NCBI RefSeq assembly: GCF_001513745.1
Contig: NZ_CP013380.1
Coordinates: forward strand, 2,170,001 to 2,234,000
Direction: 5' to 3'
Length of the DNA: 64,000 bases
DNA from: Burkholderia humptydooensis
GTDB lineage: Bacteria; Pseudomonadota; Gammaproteobacteria; Burkholderiales; Burkholderiaceae
Each line of letters begins with the position of its first letter. Within the stretch, counting starts at the first letter, position 1. Positions 1-7,788 of this stretch are shown one piece after another. A model generated the notes under the pieces. The model ran no database searches. It was not told where the DNA came from and saw only the letters and a program-made list of their open reading frames with translations. The position numbers were made by a program, and so were the translations under genes.

Positions 1-360
1 GCGGATCAGGTTGCGCTCGAACTCCGCCAGCGCGCCGAATAGATGGAACACCAGGCGGCCGCCGATCGACGCAGTGTCGATGTTTTCCTGCAAGCTGCGC
101 AGGCTGACGCCGGCGGCGTCAAGCCGCTCGACGAGGTAGATCAGGTCTTTCAGCGAGCGCCCAGGCCGGTCCAGCCGCCAGATCACCACTGTGTCGCCCT
201 GACGCAAGGAGGCAAGCAGCGCCGTTAAGCAGGTGCGTTCCGATTTCGCGCCACTCGCGGTGTCCTCGAACACGCGTTCGCACCCGGCCTGTGCCAATGC
301 GTCGCGTTGCAGGTCGAGTTGCTGATCGTCCGTGGAGACGCGAGCGTATCCTATCAACAT
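1..360 (-). CDS. Serine recombinase (resolvase/invertase family), partial at left edge
   Basis: The reading frame is open from an ATG at 360 to the window edge, giving about 120 residues of a small serine recombinase. It begins MLIGYARVSTDDQQLDLQRD, with the catalytic serine of the Y-A-R-V-S motif near residue 9. The arginine-rich central motif VIWRLDRPGRS, and LFGALAEFERNLI before the long E helix, are both present. Enzymes of this family (Tn3 TnpR, Hin/Gin) cut and rejoin DNA at short crossover sites. The C-terminal helix-turn-helix lies outside the window, so completeness cannot be judged. The neighbouring low-GC gene and IS remnant suggest it belongs to a mobile segment rather than to the core chromosome. 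Confidence 0.9.
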   Translation of the reverse strand, partial: MLIGYARVSTDDQQLDLQRDALAQAGCERVFEDTASGAKSERTCLTALLASLRQGDTVVIWRLDRPGRSLKDLIYLVERLDAAGVSLRSLQENIDTASIGGRLVFHLFGALAEFERNLIR

Positions 361-542
361 AGGAATTCCAGTTTGTCCGCTGAAAATTCAGTATCGTCGG
401 ATGTTGAAAAATGGAAGCCGATATTGGACGCTCTTGGTGCAATTCGCCGCCCGCACCCGGTTGCACGGGCCGGCGTCCATCAAACCTTCGTTTCCTGGAC
501 GGCCAAGTCTATCGCTGCGCGCGTATATTGATGGGAGGGAGC

Positions 543-1178
543 ATGTCGAACATTCCGACCGACTGGCAGGAGCCATCGCTTGATGTGTTGGCCTCTCTCG
601 TCTCGTGGCTTTGGGATGAGGTCGATGGCAAGCAGACTGAGGACGGCGTTCCACAGCCAATAGCAGCGTGCTTTTATTCCCTTGCCTTGGATCACGTTTC
701 AGCTATCGTCGAGCTGATCAAGCTCGACATGACTGCGTCGGCGTTCGCGCTCTTTCGCGCGGCCTACGAGGCATACGTAAGGGGACGATGGATTCAATCT
801 TGCGCGAACATGGGTTGGTTGCGCTCGTTTGCGGAAGATGACACCCACAAAGAATTTCCTAGCGCGCAGAAGATGATTGATCAGTTGGAGAAGAACCCGG
901 ACTTCGAGACGGAACAGTTTTCAACGCTACATCGCGCACATTGGCCGTCGATCTGCGACTACGCGCATGGCGCGCGGTTGCAAGTGACACGGCGCCTGAC
1001 GAACGCTGAAATCTCGCCGAATTTTTCTGCTCAAGATAAGGCTAGTCTGACCCACATGACTGCGGCTATTGCCATATTGATCGGAGTCGGCTTTGCACAG
1101 GTGCTGGCTGACGGCACTTCCCTTATGTCGGTTGGCGAGAAAGCAAAAGAACTGGGGTTCAAGCTCGGGAAGCAATAG
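543..1178 (+). CDS. DUF6988-like protein of unknown function
   Basis: This 211-residue protein starts at ATG 543, behind a strong GGGAGGGAG ribosome site; an upstream in-frame ATG lacks one. It is soluble, with no signal peptide or membrane helix. The first half has the pattern F-Y-S-L-A-L-D-H and then F-A-L-F-R-A-A-Y-E-A-Y-V-R-G, which recalls the DUF6988 family of small helical proteins common in proteobacterial accessory DNA. The function is unknown. Codon use and GC are visibly lower than in the rest of the window, which supports recent transfer. A second short frame starts 28 bp after the stop and may have been its partner. The family call is from memory of the pattern and is moderate. 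Confidence 0.65.
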   Translation: MSNIPTDWQEPSLDVLASLVSWLWDEVDGKQTEDGVPQPIAACFYSLALDHVSAIVELIKLDMTASAFALFRAAYEAYVRGRWIQSCANMGWLRSFAEDDTHKEFPSAQKMIDQLEKNPDFETEQFSTLHRAHWPSICDYAHGARLQVTRRLTNAEISPNFSAQDKASLTHMTAAIAILIGVGFAQVLADGTSLMSVGEKAKELGFKLGKQ

Positions 1179-1206
1179 TAAATTGGTAAATGCGGAGGAA
1201 TCCGTG

Positions 1207-1258
1207 ATGAATCAGACTGAGTTTGAGAGAACCTATCCAGGATACTTTCACAAGTGTA
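1207..1258 (+). pseudogene. Truncated 5' end of an unidentified gene downstream of the DUF6988-like gene
   Basis: An ATG at 1207 with GGAGG eleven bases upstream begins MNQTEFERTYPGYFHKC, about 17 codons with codon use like the preceding gene. The frame then runs into sequence that reads as an IS66 transposase tail in another frame. The continuation in the original frame, to 1587, is arginine-rich and shows no family pattern. I read this as the start of a real second gene whose body was lost when the IS66-like sequence arrived. The boundary near 1258 is approximate and the gene cannot be named. Confidence 0.4.
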
Positions 1259-1336
1259 AGGCGCCTGCCGCTAGCAAAGACCGTCGACGACTACGACGCG
1301 TTGCTGCCCTGGAAAATGCCGGCCGACCTGCGCTGA
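1259..1336 (+). pseudogene. IS66-family transposase C-terminal remnant
   Basis: A 25-codon stretch ending in TGA reads LPLAKTVDDYDALLPWKM followed by PADLR. The T-V-x-D-Y/F-x-A-L-L-P-W pattern is typical of the extreme C-terminus of IS66-family TnpC transposases. Nothing else of the transposase is present, so this is a 3' scar of an insertion sequence. It abuts the interrupted 17-codon gene start. The identification rests on one short motif and is therefore moderate. Confidence 0.5.
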
Positions 1337-1855
1337 TGCGCTTCGCTACCACACATCACGCACTCCACCGATTTACTCTGAAGGACGTCGTTCGTGGATC
1401 GCATACGTTCATGGACCGCATACCGTTGATCGGGCCGGGAAAGCAATGCTTCGACGCCCCGGGGCCTGATGGATCGTCGAGATATTCGGGTGGTTTGCTG
1501 AGCATCCGCAGCGGAAGCAGGCCGCGCCCGATGTCATTGGCGTCGCAACGAACGGCGCGTTTCATCGCGGAGAATTGTTCCGTTTGACCGTGGTCTCGAT
1601 CGACCCCGGTGGGTTGGCGAGCGTGCGCTTGCTTGACTGCGCGACGCGAGGTGTCCGCGCATTCGATTCGAACGCCTCGCCGTCATAGGCGAGGCGTTTA
1701 TCGAAATCGTCTCCGCGCCATCCGCCAGCGACAGCGTCGAACGCTTTGTGCTTGACGCCGCCAAGCGCCAACCGCATGCGCCGCGAGCAGCGACCAGCGA
1801 GCAAAGGCGCCGGAGCCGGCGGATTTTCAACTCGGAGCCGACCGTGTTTGCCCAC
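1337..1855. other. Gene-poor stretch after the IS66 remnant
   Basis: About 520 bases with no convincing gene on either strand. Open frames here are short and lack a ribosome site or a recognisable protein pattern. The only clear structure is the perfect hairpin at 1671-1698. The stretch probably holds the decayed edge of the left-hand island. Confidence 0.5.
1671..1698. terminator. Perfect 11-bp hairpin, probable terminator
   Basis: AACGCCTCGCC and GGCGAGGCGTT form a perfect 11-bp stem around a 6-base loop (GTCATA). The A-rich and T-rich ends of the stem make it look usable in both directions. It is followed by only TTTA on the plus strand. It lies about 160 bases beyond the end of the minus-strand TPR gene, so it may end that transcript or a plus-strand one. 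Confidence 0.5.
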
Positions 1856-3763
1856 CTACATACGATCGAGCGACAAAGCGCAAACATTCTTGTCGGGCGG
1901 GCAGTATTCGGCGAGCCGGCTCCGCGCGCTGTCGTAGTCCTTTTGCTGCTCGGGTGTCAAATTTCCTAGCCCGATTCTTTCATAGGCCTGCGTCAAGCCG
2001 AAATAGGCCCAACTGTTGCCTCTGAAACTCGTGTACGCGTTGTGTTTCGGGTCGTCGTCGCCGAGCGACGCGTGGAGCGTCTTGATCGCCTTGTCGTATT
2101 GGCCGAGGCCGATCTGGAGCGCGGCCAGGGTTTGCCTGACCGGAACCATCCAATAAGGCGGCTCGTCGTAGTTCATCTTGTCCTGCTGCTTGACGGAGCG
2201 TTCGAGAATGCGCACCCCGCGTTGCGCGTCGTCTTTCATCTGGTCGATCCGCGCGCGCGCGACCGATTGCATGATTTCTGCCGTCTGGCTGTTCATCACT
2301 TCGTCGGGCCGCTCTTTCCTGAAGGCGATCACGTCCTTTACAAGTTTCGCGTACGCACGTTGCGCACCGCGAACATCGTGTTTGCGGACGTATGCAAGCG
2401 CTTGTGCGTAGTTCCAGGAAACGCTTGCAAAGCGCCAGTCCTTTTCTGTCCCGTGCGGTGGCGGCTGCCGGATAATCTCGTCCGGCGACATGAAATACGG
2501 CAGCGATTGGTAATAGATGCCGCGATAACGGTCGGTCCGGAACGTAATGCCTTCGCCTTCCGATTTCCGCAGACGATCAGCCGCCCAGCTCATGTTCTCG
2601 ACGTTGCCGGCCATGATCGCCGAAGCAAGCGCGAAATGGATATTGTGCCGGTAGTAGCCCCAGCGATAACGGTCGCCGTCCGGATGATCGATGCCGCCCG
2701 CGAGCTTGGCATCGACTTTCTTGAAGTAGCCTTCGTCGCTCAACGTTGCGTCCCGATTCGCTTCGAACGATTGCAGGTGCGCGCCGGTGCGGTAATAAAT
2801 GTGCGAGGGCATGTGAACCAAGTGGCCGGCATCGGGCGCGAGTTTGGCCAGTTTGTCCGCATAAGGCGTCACGTCGTTCGGCTCGGTCGATCCCTCGCGA
2901 ATATGGATGTACCAATGGATGAGACCCATGTGATCGGAATGGTCCTTCAGCCCGCCTTCGATCGCTTCGACTGCCTGGGGAATGTCACGGTAAGTGGCGT
3001 TCCCCTGACGGTCCCAGTATTCCCAAGGCTTGAGGTTCATCACGGCATCCGCGTACAGGGTTTGGATGTCGGGATCGTCCGGGTAGCGGTGGGCCAGCGC
3101 GGCCATCGCCTCGGCGTAGTCTCGGTTGCGCCGGTTCTGGCGCTCGAGTTCGCCGGGTAGTTGCGCATGAGCTTCATAGCGCGGTAGCAATGCGTCGACG
3201 AGCGAGCGTTCCTTCGGATCGGCATCACGTATGCGAAGTGCGTCCTTGAGATTCTGTTGCGCGATCTGGCGATCCGCTTCCGGCTGATCGAGCTGGTTGA
3301 TGTTCACGCCCAGCGACATCGCGATCCCCCATCGGCACATGACGCAGTCGGGGTCTCGCTTGAGCGCGGCCCTGAACGCGCGGTACGCTTCGCGAAAGTT
3401 GAACGCGCAGTAGAAGCGCAAGCCTTGATCGAAGAAAGCTTGCGTTTGCGGGTTTTCCGTCTTGATTTTTTTCGTCAGTGTCCCGAGGCGGAAATCCGTC
3501 GGCGGCTCGGGATCGTCGGCCGCGATTTTCGAAAGCGAGAACGATGTGCTGCTGCCGGGCGGCGCGCTCATCATGTGCTCGCTTTCCATGTGCGGCATGC
3601 GGTGCTCAGCCGTGGCATGCGCGTCGTCATTGGGTGCGGACATCGCGCAAGTCGCGCTCAGCGATGCCACAAGGCCGATCGTTCCATACAGGCAAGCTTG
3701 CCTGAGCCGGTTCCGAAGGTTGCCGTCGCCGTAAGAACGCGAATGATTTTCGATTGTTCCCAT
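1856..3763 (-). CDS. Secreted tetratricopeptide-repeat protein
   Basis: This 635-residue protein starts at the ATG at 3763, which has GGGAG eight to twelve bases upstream; a longer in-frame start at 3802 has no such site. The N-terminus has a basic region, then the hydrophobic stretch LYGTIGLVASLSATCAMSA, a probable Sec signal with cleavage near residue 40. The mature part contains TPR-like helices (for example F-N-F-R-E-A-Y-R-A-F-R-A-A-L-K-R-D-P-D) and a C-x2-C-x-W-G motif straight after. An H-M-P-S-H-I-Y motif sits mid-protein and a Y-D-K-A-I-K-T-L repeat near the C-terminus. Proteins with this layout are widespread in Burkholderia but uncharacterised. It is monocistronic here. A periplasmic or surface scaffold role is inference. 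Confidence 0.8.
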   Translation of the reverse strand: MGTIENHSRSYGDGNLRNRLRQACLYGTIGLVASLSATCAMSAPNDDAHATAEHRMPHMESEHMMSAPPGSSTSFSLSKIAADDPEPPTDFRLGTLTKKIKTENPQTQAFFDQGLRFYCAFNFREAYRAFRAALKRDPDCVMCRWGIAMSLGVNINQLDQPEADRQIAQQNLKDALRIRDADPKERSLVDALLPRYEAHAQLPGELERQNRRNRDYAEAMAALAHRYPDDPDIQTLYADAVMNLKPWEYWDRQGNATYRDIPQAVEAIEGGLKDHSDHMGLIHWYIHIREGSTEPNDVTPYADKLAKLAPDAGHLVHMPSHIYYRTGAHLQSFEANRDATLSDEGYFKKVDAKLAGGIDHPDGDRYRWGYYRHNIHFALASAIMAGNVENMSWAADRLRKSEGEGITFRTDRYRGIYYQSLPYFMSPDEIIRQPPPHGTEKDWRFASVSWNYAQALAYVRKHDVRGAQRAYAKLVKDVIAFRKERPDEVMNSQTAEIMQSVARARIDQMKDDAQRGVRILERSVKQQDKMNYDEPPYWMVPVRQTLAALQIGLGQYDKAIKTLHASLGDDDPKHNAYTSFRGNSWAYFGLTQAYERIGLGNLTPEQQKDYDSARSRLAEYCPPDKNVCALSLDRM

Positions 3764-4206
3764 TGCATGCTCTCCCGGAAATTGAACGCCTCGAACTGCC
3801 ATGCTGGTGAACCAGTGTGCCGCGAGCCAATCTCAAGGCCCCATTCGCGCGACATGCGCGCTCGCGGCGCGGACGTTGAACCAAGGCGGTGTGCCCGAAC
3901 CGGTTGCGGCTGCCGTGCGAAGTCGGCGGCCCGAACGGCGCGTTCTGCGCGGTGCGGCTGCCCGTAGCGCGCGGCGCGGGTAGCGATCGCACCATGCGGG
4001 CGCGGCTCGCGCCCGCGGCACGAGCCGCCTGCGATGCAGCGCGCCGATCTCGACGAGGCTGAGCGCGCGAGCCGTTGGGCGCGCGTCGAACGCGCCCCGT
4101 GCATTGTCGAAGCCGATCACCGACGATGCGATCGCTCATCGCTCATCGCGCGTCACCGCTGCGGCACACACCATCCGAGTGCGAATCGAGCCTTCATCCC
4201 CGCTCG
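3764..4206. other. Intergenic stretch without a recognisable gene
   Basis: About 440 GC-rich bases between two minus-strand genes. Open frames are present on both strands but are rich in Arg and Ala and have no ribosome site or family motif. The part nearest 3763 must hold the promoter of the TPR gene; I could not pick convincing -35 and -10 boxes. Confidence 0.4.
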
Positions 4207-4671
4207 TCATTCCCCAACGGTCACTTTTCCGGTTATCGCGTCTACGAACACGAATTTCCTCGCCTGGCGGGACCCCGAACCGAAAATATAGAGGGGGTTT
4301 CCTGGTTTGGGGCCGAGCGGATTGCGCAGCGCGACCGTATCGTATGCGCCTGTTTGCCCCGCTGCGTTCTTCGCGCGATCGGCCTCGTCCAGATCCAGCT
4401 TGACGGGCCATTCGATCACCACGTCTCCGACCCAGGGCTCTGGATAAAGCACGGGGGAACCGAATTCGTCGTAGCTTGTGGATTCGATGATGACAGTGTT
4501 GTTCTCGTCTTGAAACACGACTCGCAGTTTGTCGATTTGCTTGGGGTCAGTGGTCGGGCCGCCTGAGGCCACACCATCCGCTTCATAGAGCTTGGCGTGC
4601 GGATACTGCTTGGTCACTTTGTTGATTGCGATAGTCACCCTTCCTTTGAAACCTAGAACAGTTGTCGACAT
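4207..4671 (-). CDS. Hypothetical protein, 154 residues
   Basis: The start at 4671 (MSTTVLGFKGRVTIAINK) has GGAG at a good distance; a GTG five codons upstream does not. The protein is acidic and beta-rich in appearance, with no signal peptide or membrane segment. Visible patterns are D-K-L-R-V-V-F-Q-D-E-N-N-T-V, a Pro/Gly-rich middle (P-V-L-Y-P-E-P-W-V-G-D) and a C-terminal K-F-V-F-V-D-A-I-T-G-K-V-T-V-G-E. I do not recognise the family. It precedes the ferritin-like gene but lies on the opposite strand, so the two are divergent and could share a promoter region. Confidence 0.75.
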   Translation of the reverse strand: MSTTVLGFKGRVTIAINKVTKQYPHAKLYEADGVASGGPTTDPKQIDKLRVVFQDENNTVIIESTSYDEFGSPVLYPEPWVGDVVIEWPVKLDLDEADRAKNAAGQTGAYDTVALRNPLGPKPGNPLYIFGSGSRQARKFVFVDAITGKVTVGE

Positions 4672-4846
4672 GGTGGTTTTCTCCACTGAGCGGTAGGCTG
4701 CCTCAATATCGAGGGGCGTCGCGTGTCTTCAGGTCACGCCCAGCGTATTTAAGGTATCCGACGGCTGAAGTTCAACCTGGAAAATGTAGTGGGATTGCCG
4801 CAGGTTTGCCGGGCATTGCCGTTTCCGCGAGGGCGGCCTTGCGCGC

Positions 4847-5737
4847 GTGGCCGGGCGGAATCCGTTCCGCTGCGCGATGGCGGGAGCGCATTTGTTTCAC
4901 GCGATCCAAGCGATCGACCAACGAGGCTTCGCCATCGTCGGCAAACTGCATGGTTCATTGTTGCGGGTTGGCGCACTGACAGGCGCTGCGATGACAGACG
5001 TGCAACACTCTCTGAGAACGTGGAAGGCGCGCTTCCGCGCGACATCGGCGCTCCTCGAAATCGACGCCGCGCGGGGATTGACGATCGGCCAGTTCTACAG
5101 CCTCATCTCGAACATGATCGGCGAAGTCGGCGACAAGGCATTCATCAACCCGCCCCGCAATCAGATCGGCCCCGCTCTGATGCCGGACGCCGTCATCGTC
5201 ACCAACGTCGCAACCGCGCAGCAGGCAATCCGCACGATCGTCGAAGAAGGAGAAGGCACGTCGAAATCGCCGACCGAGGTGGTCGGGCGCTACCGCTACG
5301 CGCATTACTACCGCCTCATGCAAATCAAGCAGGGGCGAAAACTCGTGAAAGACCAGTCCGGCTATTCGTATTCAGGCGATTCCATCGTCTTCGATCCGAG
5401 CGGCGTCTATGACGTGCCGGGCAACCCGAAGGTCGCCGACTATCCTTCCGGATCCGCGCAGCGGCGTGCCTGCAACAACTTCAACTACACCTATACGAGC
5501 CTGCTGAAGACATTGCATGCGCTGTTCAACGGACAAACCCCAGGCGACCGCTTCAATGCTGTCATCGGACTGATGATGTCGTTGAAGGCGCAAGCCACCG
5601 CGATGATGTCCGGCATCCCGAATCCGGCGGCGAAGCCCCTCCCCGCGCCGAGCTTCGAGTATCAGCCGGTCGATCCGGGCAGCGCGCAGGCATTCGATGC
5701 GCAGACGATCCCTTCGGAATTGCAACCGAATCGATGA
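4847..5737 (+). CDS. Ferritin-like (VioB / iminophenyl-pyruvate dimer synthase type) domain protein, probably N-terminally truncated
   Basis: The frame gives up to 296 residues from GTG 4847; later starts at 4877 and 4991 are equally possible and none has a good ribosome site. From about 5080 it shows the second half of the PF12902-type ferritin-like domain: L-T-I-G-Q-F-Y-S-L-I, then R-Y-A-H-Y-Y-R-L-M-Q-I, then Y-T-Y-T-S-L-L-K-T-L-H-A-L-F-N-G with a downstream L-M-M-S-L-K-A-Q-A. In this family the first helices carry the metal-binding Glu and His residues. I could not find them upstream in this or another frame, so the N-terminus may be lost. Some members act in indolocarbazole or violacein pathways, but no such genes are nearby and activity here is doubtful. 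Confidence 0.6.
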   Translation: MAGRNPFRCAMAGAHLFHAIQAIDQRGFAIVGKLHGSLLRVGALTGAAMTDVQHSLRTWKARFRATSALLEIDAARGLTIGQFYSLISNMIGEVGDKAFINPPRNQIGPALMPDAVIVTNVATAQQAIRTIVEEGEGTSKSPTEVVGRYRYAHYYRLMQIKQGRKLVKDQSGYSYSGDSIVFDPSGVYDVPGNPKVADYPSGSAQRRACNNFNYTYTSLLKTLHALFNGQTPGDRFNAVIGLMMSLKAQATAMMSGIPNPAAKPLPAPSFEYQPVDPGSAQAFDAQTIPSELQPNR

Positions 5738-5760
5738 GGTCGTTGGCAGGACGAGCGGCG

Positions 5761-5852
5761 GCGATGATGTTCGGCATCCCGAAGTCATCGGCAAAGCGGT
5801 TCCCCGGATCGCATGGCGGGTATCGAGCTGTCGATCCGGGGAGCGCGTCCCG
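5761..5852 (+). repeat. Decayed second copy of the 3' end of the ferritin-like gene
   Basis: These bases align without gaps to 5600-5691 inside the preceding gene. Both start GCGATGATG, continue with a stretch encoding G-I-P near the start, and end in GTCGATCCGGG-AGCGCG. The encoded peptides correspond (A-M-M-S-G-I-P-N against A-M-M-F-G-I-P-K, and both reach V-D-P-G-S-A). The copy begins 23 bases after the stop codon and leads into no gene. It looks like the surviving end of a tandem paralogue or a partial duplication. Confidence 0.7.
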
Positions 5853-5901
5853 TCAAACACGCGCCGCCGGCGCGCGATCGTCGCGGCACGGGCCCGGCGC
5901 T

Positions 5902-6393
5902 TCAGCCCTGCGCCTGCCCTTGCAACAGCTTGTCGAGCAGCTTCGCGAGCTGACGCTGTTCCGCGGCGCTGAGCGCGGACAGCACGCGCCGCTGATTGTC
6001 GACGTGCGCGACGACGGCGTCGTCGATCAGCGCGAGCCCCGCGCGCGTCAACGCGACGAGCGTGCCGCGCCCGTCCGCCGGGTTCGGACGCCGCAAGACC
6101 CACCCCGCCTTCTCGAGCCGATCGATCCGGTTCGTCATGCTGCCCGACGAAATCATCGCCGCGTCGTAGAGCGCCGTCGGCGTCAGCGCGTAAGGCGCGC
6201 CGCTGCGCCGCAGCGTCGCGAGCACGTCGAATTCGCCCGGCTGCAGGCCGTAGCGCGCGAAAAGCGGATTGAGCCTGTCGCGCGCGATGACGAGCGCCGC
6301 CTCCTGCAGCCGCCCGAGCACGATCATCGACGACGGATCGAGATCCGGGCGCTCGCGGCGCCATTGCTCGATCGCATGGGCTGCGCGATCCAT
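5902..6393 (-). CDS. MarR-family transcriptional regulator
   Basis: This 163-residue regulator starts at 6393 with an AGGAGGG site just upstream. The winged-helix region is clear: L-Q-P-G-E-F-D-V-L-A-T-L-R-R-S-G, then L-T-P-T-A-L-Y-D-A-A-M-I-S-S-G-S-M-T-N-R-I (recognition helix), then the wing R-R-P-N-P-A-D-G-R-G-T-L-V-A-L-T. Terminal helices for dimerisation are present. It is divergent from a CynX-type transporter, the usual layout for a MarR repressor controlling an efflux or uptake gene. Two near-identical 19-bp motifs in the shared upstream region are the probable operators, so it should repress itself and the transporter until a ligand binds. The ligand cannot be read from the sequence. 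Confidence 0.9.
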   Translation of the reverse strand: MDRAAHAIEQWRRERPDLDPSSMIVLGRLQEAALVIARDRLNPLFARYGLQPGEFDVLATLRRSGAPYALTPTALYDAAMISSGSMTNRIDRLEKAGWVLRRPNPADGRGTLVALTRAGLALIDDAVVAHVDNQRRVLSALSAAEQRQLAKLLDKLLQGQAQG

Positions 6394-6415
6394 TAACCCT
6401 CCTGTTCGTCCAAGT

Positions 6416-6461
6416 TATCTTGACGTAGAGACAAGTCGAATCTATCTTGATGTCGAGACAA
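6416..6461. promoter_or_regulatory. Twin MarR-type operator sites
   Basis: TATCTTGACGTAGAGACAA (6416-6434) and TATCTTGATGTCGAGACAA (6443-6461) differ at two positions and are 27 bases apart, in the same orientation. Each is an imperfect palindrome around TCTTGA/TCGAGA, similar to known MarR operators of the TATCTTGA type. They lie between the divergent regulator and transporter starts, so bound dimers could block both promoters. Confidence 0.75.
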
Positions 6462-6516
6462 TTATACGCAACGCGCACGCCCGGCAAACGTCCGGACGCG
6501 CGCCGCATCCACGCTC

Positions 6517-7689
6517 ATGCACAGACTCCTTTCTCCCGCATGGCGGCTCGCCGCCATCATACTCGTCGGCCTCAACCTGCGGCCGGCGCTCGCATCGGTC
6601 GGGCCGCTTCTCGACACGATCCAGCGCGCGAGCGGCTTGTCCGACAGCGCCGCGAGCCTGCTGACGACCGTGCCGGTCCTGCTGATGGGCGCGGGCGCGC
6701 TCGCCGCGCCGTGGCTCGCGCGCCGCGCCGGCGTGCGCGCGGGCGTCTGGCTCGGCGTCGCGCTGATCGGGCTCGCGTGCGCGGCGCGCGGCGCGGCGCG
6801 CGCGCCCGCCGCGCTGCTCGCGTCCGCGCTGTGCGCGGGGCTCGGCATCGCGGCCGTGCAGGCGCTGTTGCCCGGGTTCATCAAGGCGGAATTCGCCGCG
6901 CGCGCGGGCAGCGTGATGGGCTTCTATTCGACGTCGATCATGGGCGGCGCCGTATTCGCGAGCGTCGCGACGCCGTTCGCCGCGCACGCGATCGGATGGA
7001 CCTCCGCGCTCGCCGGCTGGGCGCTGCCCGCCGTCGCGGCCGCGCTGCTGTGGCCGCTCGCGACCCGCGCGACAGCCCGCGACGCGCGAGCGCGCCCCGC
7101 CGCGCGCCGCACGCACGGCGCGCGTGCCTGGCTGCTCGCTGCGTTCTTCGGCCTCGGCACGGGCGCCTATACGCTCGTGCTCGCGTGGCTGCCGCCCTAT
7201 TACATGTCGCTCGGCTGGTCGCCCGAAGCGGCGGGCGGCCTGCTCGGCGGCGTGACGCTCGCCGAGGTCGTCGCGGGGCTCGCCGTGTCGGCGTTCATCG
7301 ACCGGCTGCCGGACCGCCGCCCCGCGCTCTTCGCGGCGATCGCGTCGCTGTTCGTCGGCCTGATCGCGCTGATCGCCGCGCCGCTCGGCTCCGCGCTGCC
7401 CGCGTCGCTGCTGCTCGGCCTCGGGATCGGCGCGCTGTTTCCGCTGTCGCTGATCGTCACGCTCGACCACGCGACAAGCGCGACCGAAGCCGGCGCGCTC
7501 ACCGGCTTCGTCCAGGGCATCGGCTATCTGATCGCGGGCCTGTTTCCGTTCGTCGCCGGCGTGATCCGGCAGAACGTCGACGATCTGTCGCCGGCCTGGG
7601 GCTTCATGGCCGCGGTGTGCGTCGTGATGGCCGCGATGGCCGCACGCTTCGCGCCGCCGCGGCTCGCCGCCGCGCGAAGCGGCGCGTGA
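6517..7689 (+). CDS. MFS transporter, CynX/NimT-like
   Basis: This 390-residue protein is almost wholly hydrophobic, with about twelve membrane helices. It opens with W-R-L-A-A-I-I-L-V-G-L-N-L-R-P-A-L-A-S-V-G-P-L, the signature start of the CynX/NimT (cyanate and nitroimidazole) branch of the major facilitator superfamily. An A-G-S-V-M-G-F-Y-S-T-S-I-M-G-G region and a central basic loop between helices six and seven are also typical. It sits in the inner membrane. The divergent MarR gene and the twin operator sites between them imply inducible expression. The substrate is unknown; the family includes cyanate and 2-nitroimidazole carriers, and several members are annotated only as efflux proteins. 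Confidence 0.85.
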   Translation: MHRLLSPAWRLAAIILVGLNLRPALASVGPLLDTIQRASGLSDSAASLLTTVPVLLMGAGALAAPWLARRAGVRAGVWLGVALIGLACAARGAARAPAALLASALCAGLGIAAVQALLPGFIKAEFAARAGSVMGFYSTSIMGGAVFASVATPFAAHAIGWTSALAGWALPAVAAALLWPLATRATARDARARPAARRTHGARAWLLAAFFGLGTGAYTLVLAWLPPYYMSLGWSPEAAGGLLGGVTLAEVVAGLAVSAFIDRLPDRRPALFAAIASLFVGLIALIAAPLGSALPASLLLGLGIGALFPLSLIVTLDHATSATEAGALTGFVQGIGYLIAGLFPFVAGVIRQNVDDLSPAWGFMAAVCVVMAAMAARFAPPRLAAARSGA

Positions 7690-7788
7690 ACGGCCCCCGT
7701 CCCGCCCGCTCCGGAACTCGCTCCGGGCGTGACGGTCCCTACTGGATCTCCTCGTCTCAACACGCTGATCCGGCCCAAGGACCTGCCC

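Noticed and set aside
361..430. Possible resolvase crossover (res) site upstream of the recombinase start
   Set aside because: There are short inverted TCCG/CGGA elements, but not three subsites of the expected size, so I could not support it.
1320..1350. Possible IS66 terminal inverted repeat after the transposase tail
   Set aside because: GCGCTTCGCTAC only loosely resembles an IS66 end, and no partner end is present.
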